Assembly (NCBI GenBank): GCA_041501225.1
Contig: JBGQNR010000156.1
Location: 1 to 15,420, forward strand
Length of the DNA: 15,420 bases
From: JAFNAG01 sp041501225
GTDB lineage: Bacteria; Acidobacteriota; UBA6911
Direction: 5' to 3'
Numbering within the stretch: the first letter of the stretch is position 1; every line of letters begins with the position of its first letter. The notes below the pieces were generated by a model. That model did no database searches, was not told the origin of the DNA, and saw only the letters and a list, made by a program, of their open reading frames with translations. Below are positions 14,801 to 15,420 of the stretch, piece after piece. Position numbers and translations under genes: made by a program.

Positions 14801-15290
14801 CACCCGGCTGAAAGACCCCAAGCGTGATCGGTACGCGCGTCATTTGCGGGAGGATCTCGAGATCAACTTGGGAAAAAGTCCTTGAAATCTGAGGATCCGG
14901 GATGATTATTGTTTCTGTGGCGCTTGTCGTTTTTCGGCCTGCGGCTGCGTCGCCGGCTTGCAGACTCAAATTGAGGTCCAGGATCTGGTTGGTCTCGAGG
15001 TTGAAGTCCATATAGTCGCCAGGCCGGAAGCCTTTAGCTTCCACCGATATTGTGAATTCCCCAGGCGGGAGGAATGGAAAGAGAAACCATCCCCGTTCGT
15101 CAGTCAAAACCTCCGCACGCAGCCTGCCATTGGTGTTATTCGCGACAACCTTCGCACCGGGAATGACCGTCCCGGAGCTATCCCTGACCGAGCCCCTCAA
15201 CCGGGCGGAGGCGACTTGGGCGCCAACATCCTGCCAAAAGATCGCCAAGCCAACTATGACAATAAATCCAATCTTTAATCTGTAAACCAC
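11820..15290 (-). CDS. Oar-like TonB-dependent outer-membrane receptor
   Basis: 1156 residues and complete. The GTG at 15290 (GGGGTGAT just upstream) opens a signal peptide (RLKIGFIVIVGLAIFW, cleavage near VGA-Q at 24). A carboxypeptidase-regulatory-like domain spans about 26-112 (GTVIPGAKVVANNT, DERGWFLFPFLPPGEFTI). The plug is about 140-242 (LPQMTR, STDVNDP, YGRNSGAQVLLVTRSGGD). A large barrel of about 900 residues ends GRITSIVGNPRTMQLALRYT plus a terminal Phe, the usual signal for outer-membrane assembly. Features such as NAVLNANNFFNNAG, FGFSLGGPL, FFQDEWKLRNNLTLSLGVRY and VEVYNLFNNTNFG are typical of the Oar-like receptors expanded in Acidobacteriota. The ligand is unknown; peptides or plant polysaccharide fragments are possible. 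It differs from the receptor at 3197 in being longer, ending at the barrel and having no TTTACA repeats upstream. Confidence 0.95.
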   Translation of the reverse strand: MVYRLKIGFIVIVGLAIFWQDVGAQVASARLRGSVRDSSGTVIPGAKVVANNTNGRLRAEVLTDERGWFLFPFLPPGEFTISVEAKGFRPGDYMDFNLETNQILDLNLSLQAGDAAAGRKTTSATETIIIPDPQISRTFSQVDLEILPQMTRVPITLGVFQPGVQVQGGDPGTSRINGTRQGSNNLILDSTDVNDPVAPSFGLSLAAVNTESIAQVRVITAGAKAEYGRNSGAQVLLVTRSGGDRWAGSAYDYFQNAVLNANNFFNNAGEGKRPKSNQNVFGFSLGGPLIANRTWIFGNYEGNRFNKEIIRNRTVLTSYAKSGLFTYLPRVANANDDVLTYNIVKNDPRGLGIDPQVAKALSLLPDPNNGDVGDGLNTAGYRFNNPIDGRENQFTIRVDHNLTSNHRIYYRHSWSQDNRVDWLNNADATFPGQPSGRERASQWGFSAGSDWAITTHFVNEFRLGRQSSSSSLLRPARLSTPMMISGLWTDPLNPDFPSARGSRIHEMSDNLTMFREKHAFKAGADVRFILQNRSSTAGTYPDVTFGTSFGNISPVSIGPGSTALTTDERQSFELLYNALLGRIEQVTQTFYSNLNTFQASGSPLVRDYNFREYGIFFQDEWKLRNNLTLSLGVRYELSKAPSESNGLQGVFDPSSSLLDPFTQIDDLTVQRGGAWYKTDANNFAPRFGFAWNPPDIEGLTVRGGFGIFYDRLVGAATNFVDANTPGFVQVGTTFPNQSSDDLRISDGIPFPVQPGAPILMQPITRATSVAIFDPALKNGYISEFHLTLQKKCSANTVFETSYVGTRGLDLFMNQNSNQTKIAGDFLLSFREIQAFRNSLTPVPKTNSLVRLFGSVNGAIKAIGGTTFDQGLVGTAADTVDRVYFSRYSAAGLSDYYLRNFPQFNQLIIGTNQGRSYYDSFQLRVRHRTGAMNVDAAYTWSESRDTISVDAGGFSSPIDNNNVSLNKGRSDADRTHVFSTAITYALPTPTNTWFHNTPGWMPELARGWNIGLLTVWESGLPFTVSSGRQTSAAGVDSWADYSGKRNIGAVIRSSSGAYYFNTDQIQTFTFPAAGEIGTSGRNTFRGPRYFDIDISLAKNIRVNDSQKFSLRVEVYNLFNNTNFGLPATNLSSPSTFGRITSIVGNPRTMQLALRYTF

Positions 15291-15420
15291 GCATCACCCC
15301 ACATTTGAATGAGCCGTACGGAATTCCATATGAGACAGGACCCTGGTGGCCACCCTGAGTACCCCACTTATGGCCACCTGGAAATGCTCCACCCCATTGG
15401 ACAGTTACAGCGGGATGAAA
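15291..15420. mobile_element. Region upstream of the Oar-like receptor; possible IS21-like element end
   Basis: From about 15340 the sequence holds several short related units: the palindrome GGTGGCCACC (15345-15354), a second TGGCCACC near 15372-15379, and CCCCAC/CCACCCC units spaced about 15-20 bp. IS21-family ends carry multiple short repeats of this GTGGCCA type. No transposase is in the window, so the call is tentative. A promoter for the receptor gene must lie here or beyond, but I could not identify one. Confidence 0.25.

Noticed and set aside
1..15420. CRISPR arrays, tRNA or rRNA genes
   Set aside because: I looked for regularly spaced identical repeats, tRNA-like cloverleafs and conserved rRNA segments and saw none.

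Overview
The window looks like chromosomal DNA of an Acidobacteriota-type bacterium. This rests on two large TonB-dependent receptors with N-terminal carboxypeptidase-regulatory-like domains (one of them Oar-like), a secreted subtilisin-type protease, small secreted Sm-like proteins and moderate GC. The assignment is inferred from family content, not from a marker gene.

Layout. Positions 1-109 (minus) hold the first 36 codons of what is probably an OPT-family oligopeptide transporter. Positions 335-2969 (minus) encode a two-component system: a membrane histidine kinase followed 7 nt later by an OmpR/PhoB-type response regulator. A divergent intergenic region of about 230 bp separates the kinase from a plus-strand TonB-dependent receptor (3197-6004), which carries an unusual soluble C-terminal extension. 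A small secreted Sm-like protein (6067-6447) follows 62 nt later; its 3' end is interrupted by a hairpin-forming REP/MITE-like element (6398-6489). Positions 6490-9200 are a decayed stretch. It holds minus-strand remnants (AraC-like helix-turn-helix, CXXCH fragment), a subtilase that lost its catalytic serine half and is fused to a second Sm-like gene that lost its 5' end, and the tail of a histidine-kinase ATPase domain. An EF-hand protein with a structured leader follows (9481-10170), then a frameshifted glycosyltransferase fragment (10612-10851), an ECF-type sigma factor (10968-11573) with a possible anti-sigma remnant overlapping it, and a convergent Oar-like TonB receptor (11820-15290, minus). 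The right edge (about 15340-15420) has short repeats that could be the end of an IS21-like element.

The most interesting signal is non-coding. Direct repeats of TTTACA or TTTAACA, mostly 10-11 bp apart, recur in four intergenic regions: before the TonB receptor/kinase pair, before the subtilase, before the EF-hand gene (two clusters) and before the sigma factor. Tandem repeats with near 11-bp phasing are the classical layout of OmpR/PhoB-family binding sites, and a regulator of that family is encoded here next to one of the sites. The copies at 3042 and 10864 share 16 identical bases and the same distance to a candidate -10 box. I infer a local regulon in which the two-component system controls itself, an outer-membrane receptor operon, a calcium-binding protein and a sigma factor. 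This can be tested but is not proven by the sequence.
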